Notes: generated by a model not told the origin, from the sequence alone. A DNA stretch of 64,000 bases from Halobellus ruber (GCF_014212355.1 NZ_JACKXD010000001.1:705143-769142), one strand, 5' to 3'. Positions 26,968 through 35,953 are shown, numbered from the stretch's first letter. Translations and numbers: made by a program.

Positions 26968-29141
26968 CGAAGGAACTCGAACGCGACCTCGGGCTTCCGT
27001 CGGTGCTGGCGATCAGTATCGGCGCCATGATCGGGAGCGGGATCTTCATTCTGCCGGCACTCGCCTTGGAGATTGCCGGCCCGGCCGTGATCGTCGCGTA
27101 CGGTCTCGCAGGGCTTCTGGTGGTTCCGGCCGCCCTCTCGAAGTCGGAGATGGCCACCGCGATGCCGGAGGCCGGCGGCACGTACATCTACATCGAGCGC
27201 GGTATGGGGCCGCTGCTCGGAACGGTGGCCGGCGTCGGCACCTGGTTCTCCCTGTCGTTCAAGGGTGCCCTCGCCCTGGTGGGTGGGGTTCCGTATCTCC
27301 TGCTCCTGTTCGACCTGCCGCTGCGACCTGTCGCGTTGGGCCTCGCCGCGTTTCTGATCCTGGTGAACGTCGCCGGCGCCAAGCAGACGGGTCGGCTCCA
27401 GGTGGCAATCGTGGTCGTGATGTTGGCAGCGCTCGGGTGGTTCGCGGCGGGCAGTGCCCCCAGCGTCGAATCCACGAACTACGCCGCGTTCTTCGCCGAT
27501 GGGATCGGCGGCCTGCTTGCGGCCACTGGGCTGGTGTTCGTGTCGTATGCGGGCGTCACCAAGGTTGCAAGCGTCGCCGAGGAGGTCGAAGACCCCGGGC
27601 GGAACATCCCGCTGGGCATTCTGGGGTCGCTCGCGTTCACCACCCTCCTCTACGTCGCTATCGTGGCGGTACTGGTCGGCGTGACCGATCCCGGCTCCGT
27701 TGCGGGGTCGCTGACCCCGGTGGCGGTCGCCGCCGAAGCCACTCTCGGCCGAACCGGCGTCGTGGCTGTAATCCTCGCGGCCATCCTCGCGCTTGTCTCG
27801 ACCGCGAACGCCGGAATCCTGTCGTCGTCGCGGTATCCCCTCGCGATGAGCCGCGACAGCCTCGCACCGCCGTCGTTGTCCGCCGTGAGCGACCGTCTCG
27901 GGACGCCGGTCGCCTCGATCACGCTCACGGGTGCAGTGCTTCTGGTTCTCATCGCGTTCGTCCCGATACTCGACATCGCCAAGCTCGCAAGCGCCTTCCA
28001 GATTATGGTGTTCGGGCTGATCAACGTGGCCCTGCTCTCCTTCCGTGAGGGTAGCGTGGAGTACGATCCCGAGTTCGCCTCGCCGCTGTACCCCTGGATG
28101 CAGGTCTTCGGGGTCGTGACCGGTGCGTTGCTCCTCACGCAGATGGGGACGACCGCACTGCTCGGCGCGGTCGTCATCACCGTCGGGAGCGTTGCGTGGT
28201 ACTTCGCGTACGTCCGCCCGCGGGTCAGCCGCGAGGGCGCCGCCACCGACGCCATCCGGCGACAGGTCGGCCGGGAGACCCTCACAGAGGTCGCCTCCGC
28301 CCGCGACGACAGCACCCACGAGGTGCTCGTCGCACTCACGAAGGGGACCGACGAGGACCGGGAGCGCTCCCTGTTGGCCCTGGCCGCGGACCTGGTCCGA
28401 GGGGACGACGGACGCGTCGTTGCGGTCCAGTTCCAGGAGATCCCCGACCAGGCCCCGCTGGTCGAGAACGTCACCGACCAGTCCGCCTCTGATCTCTCCT
28501 TCGAGACTCGGACGGCCGCGCTGGCTGACGAACTCGACGTCGACATCGAAGCCGACGAGGTCGTGAGTCACGATACCAAACACGCTATCACCAACTTCGC
28601 GGACCGCCGCGGGGTGAAGACGATCGTCGCGGAACACGAACCCCTCCGCCTCCGCTCGCGGGTCGTCGGGGATCCGATCGACTGGGTTGTCCGCCACGCA
28701 CCGTGCGACGTGCTCCTCGTCGACAACCTCGGGTACGACTCGCCACAGCAGGTGGTGTTGTCCGGCCACGGAAGCCCGTACTCCCCGGTCGCCGTCGACA
28801 TCGCCGGCGCCATCGCAGCGGCGAACGGTGGGCATCTCTCCCTCTGGTACCCTGCCGACGTGGGAAGCGACCCACGCGCAGCCACGATGGACGAGTACCG
28901 GTCGGAGCTCGCGTCGATACTCTCGGTCCCTGTCAGCACCGAATCGATCCGGACCGACGGGGGCCGGCTCTCCCCGCCGGATCTGGTGGTCAGACGGGGC
29001 TCCGACGATCGGCTCCGGGATGTCGTGTTCGACGATCGGCCTGTTGTACCCAGCCCCGGGTGTACGGTGGTCACGACGTACCCCCACGAATCCCGGCAAC
29101 GGGGACTCCTCCACCGGCTGCTCGAGCGGCTGACGTTCTGA
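26964..29141 (+). CDS. APC-family amino-acid permease with C-terminal UspA domains
   Basis: This 725-residue fusion has an N-terminal transporter of about 12 helices: ISIGAMIGSGIFILPAL near residue 18, the APC glycine-rich first helix, then GGTYIYIERGMGPLLG. It is followed from about residue 450 by two universal-stress-protein-like repeats (HEVLVALTKGTDEDRERSLLALAADLVRGDDG and a second from about 590). UspA-type domains bind ATP or AMP, so transport may be energy-gated. It overlaps the upstream TrkA-like gene. Substrate is probably an amino acid or cation-like compound. Confidence 0.87.
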   Translation: MTKELERDLGLPSVLAISIGAMIGSGIFILPALALEIAGPAVIVAYGLAGLLVVPAALSKSEMATAMPEAGGTYIYIERGMGPLLGTVAGVGTWFSLSFKGALALVGGVPYLLLLFDLPLRPVALGLAAFLILVNVAGAKQTGRLQVAIVVVMLAALGWFAAGSAPSVESTNYAAFFADGIGGLLAATGLVFVSYAGVTKVASVAEEVEDPGRNIPLGILGSLAFTTLLYVAIVAVLVGVTDPGSVAGSLTPVAVAAEATLGRTGVVAVILAAILALVSTANAGILSSSRYPLAMSRDSLAPPSLSAVSDRLGTPVASITLTGAVLLVLIAFVPILDIAKLASAFQIMVFGLINVALLSFREGSVEYDPEFASPLYPWMQVFGVVTGALLLTQMGTTALLGAVVITVGSVAWYFAYVRPRVSREGAATDAIRRQVGRETLTEVASARDDSTHEVLVALTKGTDEDRERSLLALAADLVRGDDGRVVAVQFQEIPDQAPLVENVTDQSASDLSFETRTAALADELDVDIEADEVVSHDTKHAITNFADRRGVKTIVAEHEPLRLRSRVVGDPIDWVVRHAPCDVLLVDNLGYDSPQQVVLSGHGSPYSPVAVDIAGAIAAANGGHLSLWYPADVGSDPRAATMDEYRSELASILSVPVSTESIRTDGGRLSPPDLVVRRGSDDRLRDVVFDDRPVVPSPGCTVVTTYPHESRQRGLLHRLLERLTF

Positions 29142-29227
29142 GCCGGACGCCGGTCGAGCGGTATTCACTCCCGTCGATACCGGCCGTCGTCTGGTTGGCT
29201 GACGGGTCCTGGCGTCCGGTCTCCCGT

Positions 29228-29305
29228 AGTAGCGTTTGCAAGTCTTCGCTCACTCGATCGCACGACGGCGTGCGATCGGATGTGCAACCAGTTGCAAACG
29301 CTACT
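29228..29305. repeat. 78-bp element with 14-bp perfect terminal inverted repeats
   Basis: AGTAGCGTTTGCAA (29228-29241) and TTGCAAACGCTACT (29292-29305) are perfect inverted copies. Inside lies another perfect hairpin, CGATCGCA/TGCGATCG with an 8-base loop. It is 86 bases after the permease stop, so it may be a terminator; the terminal repeats also resemble a minimal MITE. No clear target-site duplication was found. Confidence 0.75.
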
Positions 29306-29463
29306 GTCGCTGTGCCGTGGAGTCGGGGTCCCGGAATCGCTCACTGTGGACTCCCCGACGCGCGGCCGTCGGCAGAGGCAGAAGTTGAGACTGGTCGTCT
29401 CGATGCATATGGCATTCTCGCGCAGTTCATAAATAGTATGAAGACGTAGTCTGGGATAGAACG
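29306..29463. other. Intergenic region, promoter of the antitoxin gene
   Basis: No gene is visible between the 78-bp element and 29464. A TATA-like CATAAATAGTA at 29428-29438 is 26-36 bases before the antitoxin start. Confidence 0.5.
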
Positions 29464-29832
29464 ATGGCACGAATCACCGGGTCATATCCAGACGATCTCG
29501 ACCTCCTCATCGAGGGTGCTGTCGAGGCTGGTGTGTTCAGCGGCAAGAGCGATGCGTTGCGAGAGTTCGTACGTGAATACTTCGAGGACCACGAAAGCGA
29601 GCGTATTGCGGCTGCGGTCGCCCTCTACGAACGCGAGCGGATCACACTCGGTGATGCCGCGAGACTCGCTGATGTCGATCGGTGGACGATGCGGGATATC
29701 CTCCGTGAGCACGGTGTTGAGCTCCGCCTCGGACTCGTTGACGAAGACGACGCAGCCGACGAAGTAGAGGCAGCGAGCGAACTCGAATTCGGTGATGAGG
29801 ACTCGTCTGATGAGGAGTCACGTGCTAAATGA
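29464..29832 (+). CDS. UPF0175/CopG-like antitoxin
   Basis: A 122-residue protein with a helical DNA-binding region (YPDDLDLLIEGAVEAGVFSGKSDALREFVREYFEDH) and a second HTH-like part (LGDAARLADVDRWTMRDILREHGVELRLG), the layout of UPF0175 proteins paired with DUF3368/PIN-like toxins. The tail is acidic (DEDDAADEVEAASELEFGDE). Its stop overlaps the toxin start at ATG 29829 by four bases, as in a co-translated toxin-antitoxin pair. Confidence 0.78.
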   Translation: MARITGSYPDDLDLLIEGAVEAGVFSGKSDALREFVREYFEDHESERIAAAVALYERERITLGDAARLADVDRWTMRDILREHGVELRLGLVDEDDAADEVEAASELEFGDEDSSDEESRAK

Positions 29833-30384
29833 CGGGTGACGATATTCCAGCGAACCCGAGCGTCCTGAACACGACTGTCCTCTCGAATTTCGCCTACATC
29901 GATCAGCTGTGGGTAATTGCTGACCTCTCTGGAATCTGTACGGTACCAGTCGTTCGTGAGGAGCTCGAAAACGGCGTTGATGACCATCCGTATCTTCAGT
30001 CGGCACTCGATACACTCGACGACGGGATTCAAGTCGCGACGATTTCGGACACCGTCGCAAACAGAGAGGCGGTTGTCAGTGACCATCTCGATCCCGGCAC
30101 AGGCGTTTGCCTTGGCAGACGCTGAGGACGGTCGTCTACTGACCGACGACGGGGATGCCCGATCCTTTGTGAAAGACAAAGGCGTGACCGTTGTCGGGTC
30201 GGTCGGGGTTCTGTTGGCTGCGATCGATGCTGGAAAGATTGATGAGCCGACTGCCGATGAGTGGCTGTCGATATGGATCGATCGGGTACTATATGCCATA
30301 CCAGTCGATTTCGGAATATCGGTGAGATACGCGTACCGCTCCCCCATAGCGGGTGTAGTCTCAACTTCCAGCGGAGGAATTTGA
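29829..30384 (+). pseudogene. Frameshifted DUF3368/PIN-like toxin
   Basis: The N-terminal frame, from ATG 29829, gives PSVLNTTVLSNFAYIDQLWVI...HLDPGTG and then stops at 30125 after CLGRR. The following +1 frame continues the family sequence: QAFALADAEDGRLLTDDGDARSFVKDKG...VVGSVGVLLAAIDAGKID. Joined, the total is about 184 residues, close to the usual DUF3368 length. The shift lies near 30095-30110 and equals one extra base or two missing bases. Residues such as the N-terminal aspartate-like motif (NTTVLSN) and TDDGDAR remain. A programmed frameshift or sequencing error is an alternative. Confidence 0.72.
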
Positions 30385-30431
30385 TATAGCCAAATACAGT
30401 TTATCAGTCGCCCCAGCGGCGCCGGAACGTG

Positions 30432-31493
30432 TCAATACACCGAATAGATGTGGGTCTCGTAGGTCTCACGCACCCTGTCGCCCCAGTTGTGCGTGTAGGT
30501 GTCGACGATGTCGCCGCCGACGTCCCCCCTCAGGTACTTCACGATCCCCCTGTCACCGGTCCGATCCCGGAGGTGAGTCGTAAAGAAGTGGCGGAAGTAA
30601 TGTGGCGTGACGTTCTCTTCGGCGTCGCCACCGGAACGGTGCCACCCGAAGGCGCTGGCGTGGCGCTCGACGATGTGGTGGACCATGTCCGGGGTGAGCC
30701 GAGCGCCCCACCTGCCCGAGGTACTCACGAACAGCGGCTCCGCGTCCGACCGGGCGTCCGGTCGGATCGCGAGCCACCGGCGGAGCGCTGCTTCAAGCTC
30801 CGTATCGATCGGAATCACCGTCGATCGCTTCCGTTTGTTTGACGCGGACCGCTCCTCGCCGGCAACCTCCTCGCCGGCGACTGGATCCGGAGAGACGTAT
30901 ATCGACGGTCCCCGGCCGTCTAACTGGGCTCGCGGTTCGGCGAACTCTGAGCCGACTGCCCGCAACGGCTCCGCATCGGAGAGTGTCACGTCTCGGACGT
31001 CGAGGTTACACAGCTCTCCAACCCGCATCCCGGTCTTGAGCAACGCCACGATCACCGCGTGATCCAAGGGGTGTGACACCGTTTCGAGGAACTCCCGTAG
31101 CTCCGGAAGTGTGATCTCCCGACGGGACGGGTTGGTATCGATCCGTTCGTCCATCTCCTCGACGACCAGCGTCATCGGATTCGAGTCGAATGCCCCGATC
31201 TGAGCCATGTACGCGTAGAACCGGTGGAGATACGAGGCGTACGTGGCGATGGTGCTGTCGGCCGCGTCCGACCCCCGAAGTGTATGAATCCACGCCATAC
31301 AGTCGCGGTGCGTGGCTTCGCGCACCGACGCCCCTGGGTCCGAGTCCCCGAGGAAAGCCTCGAACTGCCGAAGTACGCGCTCGTACGCCGCCCGTGTCCG
31401 GCCGGACTTCCCGTGATAGGTCATGTCCTGGAGGAAGTACGCCACGGGATCCTCGACGTCCCGCTCGGGGTCGGGAGTGGTCTCGGTACTCAT
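30432..31493 (-). CDS. Tyrosine recombinase/integrase (XerC/D-like)
   Basis: A 353-residue protein. Residues about 15-115 are the SAM-like core-binding domain (DMTYHGKSGRTRAAYERVLRQFEAFL). The catalytic domain has R in TGMRVGELCNL near residue 188, K in NKRKRSTVI near 250, HYFRHFF (HxxR) near 315 and the nucleophile tyrosine in DTYTHNW near 342. It cuts and rejoins DNA through a 3'-phosphotyrosine. It is preceded and overlapped by four bases by a DUF5805 gene, a pairing that recurs in haloarchaea. It may belong to an integrative element or serve chromosome resolution. Confidence 0.93.
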   Translation of the reverse strand: MSTETTPDPERDVEDPVAYFLQDMTYHGKSGRTRAAYERVLRQFEAFLGDSDPGASVREATHRDCMAWIHTLRGSDAADSTIATYASYLHRFYAYMAQIGAFDSNPMTLVVEEMDERIDTNPSRREITLPELREFLETVSHPLDHAVIVALLKTGMRVGELCNLDVRDVTLSDAEPLRAVGSEFAEPRAQLDGRGPSIYVSPDPVAGEEVAGEERSASNKRKRSTVIPIDTELEAALRRWLAIRPDARSDAEPLFVSTSGRWGARLTPDMVHHIVERHASAFGWHRSGGDAEENVTPHYFRHFFTTHLRDRTGDRGIVKYLRGDVGGDIVDTYTHNWGDRVRETYETHIYSVY

Positions 31494-31921
31494 CGGCTCT
31501 CGGTCCCGGTGAGCGTGTACCCGCCGTGGCGCCCGCTGTACTGAACGACGTTCGAGGACTGGAGACGCTGAAGCGTCTCGTCGAGGCGACCTTCGATGTC
31601 GTCGGTGAGCCTCGCAAGCAGTTCGTCCCACGAGAGATACTCCTCGGCCGTCAGCGCCTCGCGAACGCGACCCTCGAAGTCTCCCCCTCCGGTACGTGAT
31701 CGGCTCGAAGTGCCCTCGTCGGAGTCACTCACTACTCCGTCGGGATCGGTCGGGTCCGACGGAACCCCGAACTCCCGGCGTCCCGCCTGGACCATCGTCC
31801 GGACGAACTCGCTTTGACTCATTTCCAAACGATCGGCGTGCTCCGCCCACTCGTGTTTCTGATAGGCGGGTACGTACGTCACGACGGTCTTCCGCTCGGT
31901 GTCGAGTCCATCGGTCGCCAT
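31490..31921 (-). CDS. DUF5805-like protein (ribbon-helix-helix-type N-terminus)
   Basis: A 143-residue protein. The first 50 residues read TERKTVVTYVPAYQKHEWAEHADRLEMSQSEFVRTMVQAGRREFG, which resembles a ribbon-helix-helix DNA-binding domain. An acidic linker follows, and a C-terminal winged-helix-like part (LSWDELLARLTDDIEGRLDETLQRLQSSNVVQYSGRHGGYTL). It overlaps the integrase start by four bases and probably acts with it, as accessory factor or regulator. Start ATG 31921 is used rather than a GTG two codons earlier. Confidence 0.75.
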   Translation of the reverse strand: MATDGLDTERKTVVTYVPAYQKHEWAEHADRLEMSQSEFVRTMVQAGRREFGVPSDPTDPDGVVSDSDEGTSSRSRTGGGDFEGRVREALTAEEYLSWDELLARLTDDIEGRLDETLQRLQSSNVVQYSGRHGGYTLTGTESR

Positions 31922-32488
31922 ACGCACGGCTGTGTCTCCCGACTACTTCACTTTACTGCAGATTCGAGGATAAGGCATATTAGATTGAATTCTGTTGGTC
32001 GTTTTGGTCGTATTATTTGTATTGCTGTGTGCATAAAACGAATAGATTATCAGATTTACGTCTAAATTATGTTTTATTCAAGACAACGAATTTCAACCAG
32101 CCATTCGAAGGGGTTCCTCTGTCGTTTCAGCCCTCCGAGTGTGAGACCTCAAGCTGATCTGATCGTGTGTGGAGGGCGGGATTCGACTTACGACCCCTGG
32201 GGGTCGAGACCGCCAGGATGCCCTCTCGAAATCCTGTTTGAGTTTGCCCTCCGCACCGTCGGGACTGGTACCTGTCAGTGGAACTCCCCCGCCACTGTCC
32301 GGAGACAGCACCTTCCCCGCCGTGTTCCGGAGTCAGAGGGCGGTTGATCTCACGGCTCGGCAGCGGCTCTGCTTTGGGCAAAGCCACGGATCGACTCTCG
32401 GGAGTAGCGTCACTGCCGGCGGACGGTCCTGTTTGCCCTACGTGTGGGAAACTCACCGGACGATCACCATCTGGAACCGCGCTCTGTC
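31922..32488. other. Gene-poor region left of the palindromic repeat
   Basis: No convincing gene is seen. The 31940-32090 stretch is distinctly AT-rich (e.g. taagcatattagattgaattc-like words), while 32090-32480 has only short frames that look like shadows. A fragment of a zinc-finger-like reading (VCPTCGKLTGRS near 32440) could be a mobile-element relic but is too short to call. Confidence 0.5.
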
Positions 32489-32568
32489 ATACTATCGGCC
32501 ATAGTCCCGTGACGGATCTCGACACCCCGGGGTGTCGAAAATCTTCACGTAGTTATAGCCGACAGTAC
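32489..32568 (-). repeat. 80-bp palindromic element, copy A
   Basis: The minus strand matches the copy at 47003-47082 over 80 bases with roughly 85% identity by eye and one short gap each way. The element is itself an imperfect palindrome: arms contain CTGTCGGCTAT...ACGTGAAGAT and the centre is GACACCCCGGGGTGTC. It lies in an intergenic region upstream of the MOT1 gene's 3' end. Such dispersed palindromes are MITE- or REP-like. Confidence 0.82.
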
Positions 32569-32740
32569 TAGGAAAGCACCGCGACCCGGATCGTAGGGCA
32601 CTGACCCGGTGTTCCGGTACAATCCACGTTCGAGATCGGCTCGGCGTTTCGGTGTTTCAGCCGCGCCTCATAAATCTCATATCGCTATATTGAATTCAGG
32701 GTCATCCTTTCCGATAGGGTGCTAAAACCACCGGGAGCTC

Positions 32741-33817
32741 TCAACTCGATGCGGTCTCCGGTCGGCGGTACGAGAGGACCCGGTGGACCACGACACCGAC
32801 GAGGAAGGCGACGCCGACGTTCGAAACGAGACCGACGGCCCCGACGACGACTGCCAGGGGCCGGTCCGACGTATCCACCCCGGCCCGGCAGAGCTCGATC
32901 CCGACGACGGCCAGGATCACCCCGAGCATCGCAATCGGGAACGCCGCGACGATGCCCACACCGACAAGCGCCGCGAGACCGAAGAGTACGCCGAGAATCA
33001 GGTTCGACCCGGCGGTGCGGGCCCCGAAGGCGTACTTTCCGGTCACGCCACCGCTGCCGTGACACATCGGCAGCGCTCCGAAGGGGACGGCCAGCAGGTT
33101 CATCGCGCCCATACTGGTCGCGAGGTCGTCCGGCGAGACGTCCGCGTCGTAGTAGTCCGTGAGGAGTAGCGACGTCGCGACCGCTGCGTTGCCGACTGTC
33201 ATCGCCAGTTGGGCGACTGTCGCGCCGGCGGCGTCCGCGGAGAGGCCCGCCCTGCTCGGGAGCGTCACCCCGACCGTCGGCACCACCGGCGAAGGGAGGC
33301 CGGCGGTCGCAACCGCGATTCCGACGCCGAGGGCGAGCACGAGAAGTGCGCTCACCCGCCGGCGGCCGACCGCGACGCTTCCGACCACCACCGCGAGCGC
33401 CGCCAGCGCGTACACCGGGCCGTCCAGGCTCAACTCGACGCCAGCTTCCAGCAACACGAGCCCGACGGCGAGTTGGACGCCGCGGACGACCGGTCGACCG
33501 ATGAACCACTCCACCCGGGAGAGCGTGTCGGTGGCGCCGATCAGGAGGAGGACAGCCCCCGCGAGGAGCCCCGCGACCGCGAGCTCCGCGCTCCCGAGTC
33601 CGCCGGCGATCACAAGCGCCGCCAGCGCCTTCATCGGCTCCACGGACACCGGAAGGCCGTAGTGAACCCCCCAGGCGACCTGGAACACCGCGAACCCGAG
33701 GAGAAGTCGCGCCAAGGCGAGCTCCGTGAGCGCGGCGACCGCGACGACGACCGGCAGCACCGTAACCGAATCCCCTAACGCGCCGGTGAGCTCGCCACGG
33801 GAGATCCGGATCGGCAT
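32741..33817 (-). CDS. MOT1-like molybdate/sulfate permease
   Basis: A 358-residue membrane protein with about ten helices. The motif GALPMCHGSGGVTGKYAFGARTAGS (near residues 240-265) is the MFS_MOT1 signature seen in eukaryotic molybdate transporters; GLPVSVEPMKALAALVIAGGLGS is the matching N-terminal half motif. MOT1 proteins take up molybdate (some are annotated as SulP-like sulfate carriers). It lies next to the ModE-TOBE regulator and the ABC uptake operon, so two oxyanion systems are adjacent. Start MPIRISRGELTGALG. Confidence 0.85.
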   Translation of the reverse strand: MPIRISRGELTGALGDSVTVLPVVVAVAALTELALARLLLGFAVFQVAWGVHYGLPVSVEPMKALAALVIAGGLGSAELAVAGLLAGAVLLLIGATDTLSRVEWFIGRPVVRGVQLAVGLVLLEAGVELSLDGPVYALAALAVVVGSVAVGRRRVSALLVLALGVGIAVATAGLPSPVVPTVGVTLPSRAGLSADAAGATVAQLAMTVGNAAVATSLLLTDYYDADVSPDDLATSMGAMNLLAVPFGALPMCHGSGGVTGKYAFGARTAGSNLILGVLFGLAALVGVGIVAAFPIAMLGVILAVVGIELCRAGVDTSDRPLAVVVGAVGLVSNVGVAFLVGVVVHRVLSYRRPETASS

Positions 33818-34060
33818 CTCGCGTCGATTCCCGGGGAACATCTCCAGTACGGTAGGGGAATTCGCGGGGACACAAAACCGCTTGGATCGCGTGTTGCTCG
33901 CGGCTTCATCCGCATTGGGCCCGTCGAAATCCCGGATCGGAAGTCCGGAGCGGACGACTGCTCGGGGCAAAATATCATGTTCAGAAAACCAGCGGGGAGA
34001 TGATGCCGCGAGTAGTTTCGGAACGAAAAGGAGTAACCAAATATAGTCACACAACCGGGA

Positions 34061-34759
34061 TCAGCGGTCGGCGCCCGCGACCGGAGTCCCACGGGTCGCG
34101 GTCGCCTTGAACGAGGCCACGACGTCGCTGCCGACGGTCAGTCCGAGTTTCTCCCGGCTGTCCTCGGTCACGAGCGCCAGCAGTGGGTCGTCGATCCCGA
34201 TATCCACGCTCACTCGGGCGATGCGTTCGCCGGAATCGATCCGCTGGACCGGCCCCGAAAACCGGTTCCGGGCGCTCGTGTGCTCCGGCACGGGCGTGTC
34301 GCCGGGGTCGGTCAGCGTCACGGCGTCCGCCCGGATCGAGAGCTGGACGACGCCGTCGCCCTCGGGGACGAGCGCACGCACATGACCGGCGTCGGTCCCG
34401 ACGGTGGCTAACTCCCCCTCGCGGCCGACGACCGGACCGGTGAGCACGGTTTCGGCGACCGCAGCGACGCCCTCGAACCCCGTCCGCGTCCGCTCGAAGG
34501 CGGCGAGCAGGTCTTCCGCAGTGCCGGTGAGCGTACTGCCGCCGCCGCCGGACCCGCCGCGCTGTCGCTCCACGAGGGACCCGAACGCCTCCTCCAGTTC
34601 GACGACCCGGCGCTGGGCGTGGGCGTAGGATCGACCGAGCTCCTCTGCGGCCGTGCTGAGCGACCCCGTCCGGTCGATCGCTCGCAGGAGGTCGACGTCG
34701 CTGGCGTCGAGTGTCACGCCGTCGGTCCCGATGTACGCGTCGAACTGCGGGCGGACCAT
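34061..34759 (-). CDS. ModE-type regulator with TOBE domains
   Basis: A 232-residue protein with an N-terminal LysR-like winged helix-turn-helix (VDLLRAIDRTGSLSTAAEELGRSYAHAQRRVVELEEAFGS at residues 22-61), an insert with poly-glycine, and two C-terminal TOBE-like oxyanion-binding units (from about 100 and 165). This is the classic ModE build. Binding of molybdate or tungstate should change DNA binding and repress uptake genes. The divergent ABC operon starting at 34817 shares the intergenic region, so direct control is likely. Confidence 0.87.
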   Translation of the reverse strand: MVRPQFDAYIGTDGVTLDASDVDLLRAIDRTGSLSTAAEELGRSYAHAQRRVVELEEAFGSLVERQRGGSGGGGSTLTGTAEDLLAAFERTRTGFEGVAAVAETVLTGPVVGREGELATVGTDAGHVRALVPEGDGVVQLSIRADAVTLTDPGDTPVPEHTSARNRFSGPVQRIDSGERIARVSVDIGIDDPLLALVTEDSREKLGLTVGSDVVASFKATATRGTPVAGADR

Positions 34760-34816
34760 ACTCTCCCTTCGCGGACGCGAGCAAAAGCGTTATGTCTCCG
34801 ATGGTAGAACGGCGAT

Positions 34817-35953
34817 ATGTCTATGTCGAAACAACGGTCGTCTGCGGACGGTCGCAACGCATCGGGTTCTGACGGAGCGGTCTCTCGGCGGTCCTTCCTC
34901 GCGGCGGGCGCCGCCGCGGGCATCGCCGGACTCGCCGGCTGTTCGGGCGGGTCCGGTGGCTCCGGAGGGTCCGGGGACGACGGAACGGACGGGCCCACCG
35001 ACTCCGGGGGGTCGACGGACACCGCAACCTCGACGGAGACTTCGATGTCGGACTCGATGACCATCTTCCACGCCGGGTCGCTCGCGCCGCCGTTCAGCGA
35101 GGCCGAACCCCGGTTCGAGGAGGAGTTCGGCGTCGACGTGAACCGCGAAGCGAAGGGGTCCGTGGCCTCGACGCAGAAGATAACCCAACAGGGCCGGTCG
35201 GCCGACGTGCTCGGCACCTCGGACTTTCGGCTCATCCGGAACCGCGTGCTCCCAGAGTACGGCGACTGGTATGCGATCTTCACTACGAACTCGATGTCGA
35301 TCCAGTACCGCGAGGACTCCCCGGGCGCCGACGACATTTCCGGGGACAACTGGTGGGAGGTGCTCACCCGCGACGACATCACCATCGGCCACTCCGATCC
35401 CGCGGTCGACCCCGGCGGGTACCGCGCCGTGATGACCCAACAGCTCGGCGCCGAGGAGTTCGAGGGTGAACGCCTCTACGACGACGCGACGTATCGGACG
35501 CTCCGGGAGAACTCCGTCGTCCCGACGGGGACGGAGACGAACCTCGAAGGCCAGCTCGAATCGGGCGAACTCGACTACGTGATGTACTACCAGTCGATCT
35601 CCGCGAGTTCCGGGTTGCCGTTCGTCGACCTCCAGCCCGAGGTCGACCTCTCGAAGGCCACCACGGAGTACGCCGAGCACTACGCGAAGGCGGAAGTCGA
35701 GACCGACTCGGGGACGTTCACGGGCGCACCCATCGCGTACGGGATCACGGTTCCGAGCGTCGCCGAGGCGCCGGGGCGGGGTGCGCAGTGGGTGGAGTAC
35801 TTCGCGACGGAACCCGGCCGCGCGATCCTTGAGGACCTCGGACTCGTCCCGGTCGATCCGGTGGTCGTCCCGAGCGGCTCCGCGGACGCCGTCCCGGACC
35901 GCGTGATGGAGGTCGCAAGCGCACAGGAGACGCTCGGTCCCCTGGAACTATAA
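34817..35953 (+). CDS. wtpA: Tungstate/molybdate-binding lipoprotein (WtpA-like)
   Basis: The 378-residue protein has a Tat signal (SRRSFLAAGAAAGIAGLAGC, with the lipobox cysteine near residue 42), a glycine/serine linker, and a periplasmic-binding-type fold starting MTIFHAGSLAPPFSEAEPRF. The HAGSLAPP motif near residue 80 is typical of WtpA/ModA tungstate-molybdate receptors. It captures the oxyanion outside and delivers it to the permease. First gene of a three-gene uptake operon, divergent from modE. Confidence 0.9.
   Translation: MSMSKQRSSADGRNASGSDGAVSRRSFLAAGAAAGIAGLAGCSGGSGGSGGSGDDGTDGPTDSGGSTDTATSTETSMSDSMTIFHAGSLAPPFSEAEPRFEEEFGVDVNREAKGSVASTQKITQQGRSADVLGTSDFRLIRNRVLPEYGDWYAIFTTNSMSIQYREDSPGADDISGDNWWEVLTRDDITIGHSDPAVDPGGYRAVMTQQLGAEEFEGERLYDDATYRTLRENSVVPTGTETNLEGQLESGELDYVMYYQSISASSGLPFVDLQPEVDLSKATTEYAEHYAKAEVETDSGTFTGAPIAYGITVPSVAEAPGRGAQWVEYFATEPGRAILEDLGLVPVDPVVVPSGSADAVPDRVMEVASAQETLGPLEL

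Noticed and set aside
26856-29168. 770-codon open frame on the minus strand
   Set aside because: Antisense shadow of the APC-UspA permease; composition is Arg/Glu/His-rich with no domain. The plus strand has transmembrane helices and UspA motifs.
32127-32571. Several 97-111-codon frames in the gene-poor region
   Set aside because: Compositions are low in acidic residues and overlap in opposite strands; no domain or start signal supports any one. A CPTCGKLTG segment is too short to be called a zinc protein.
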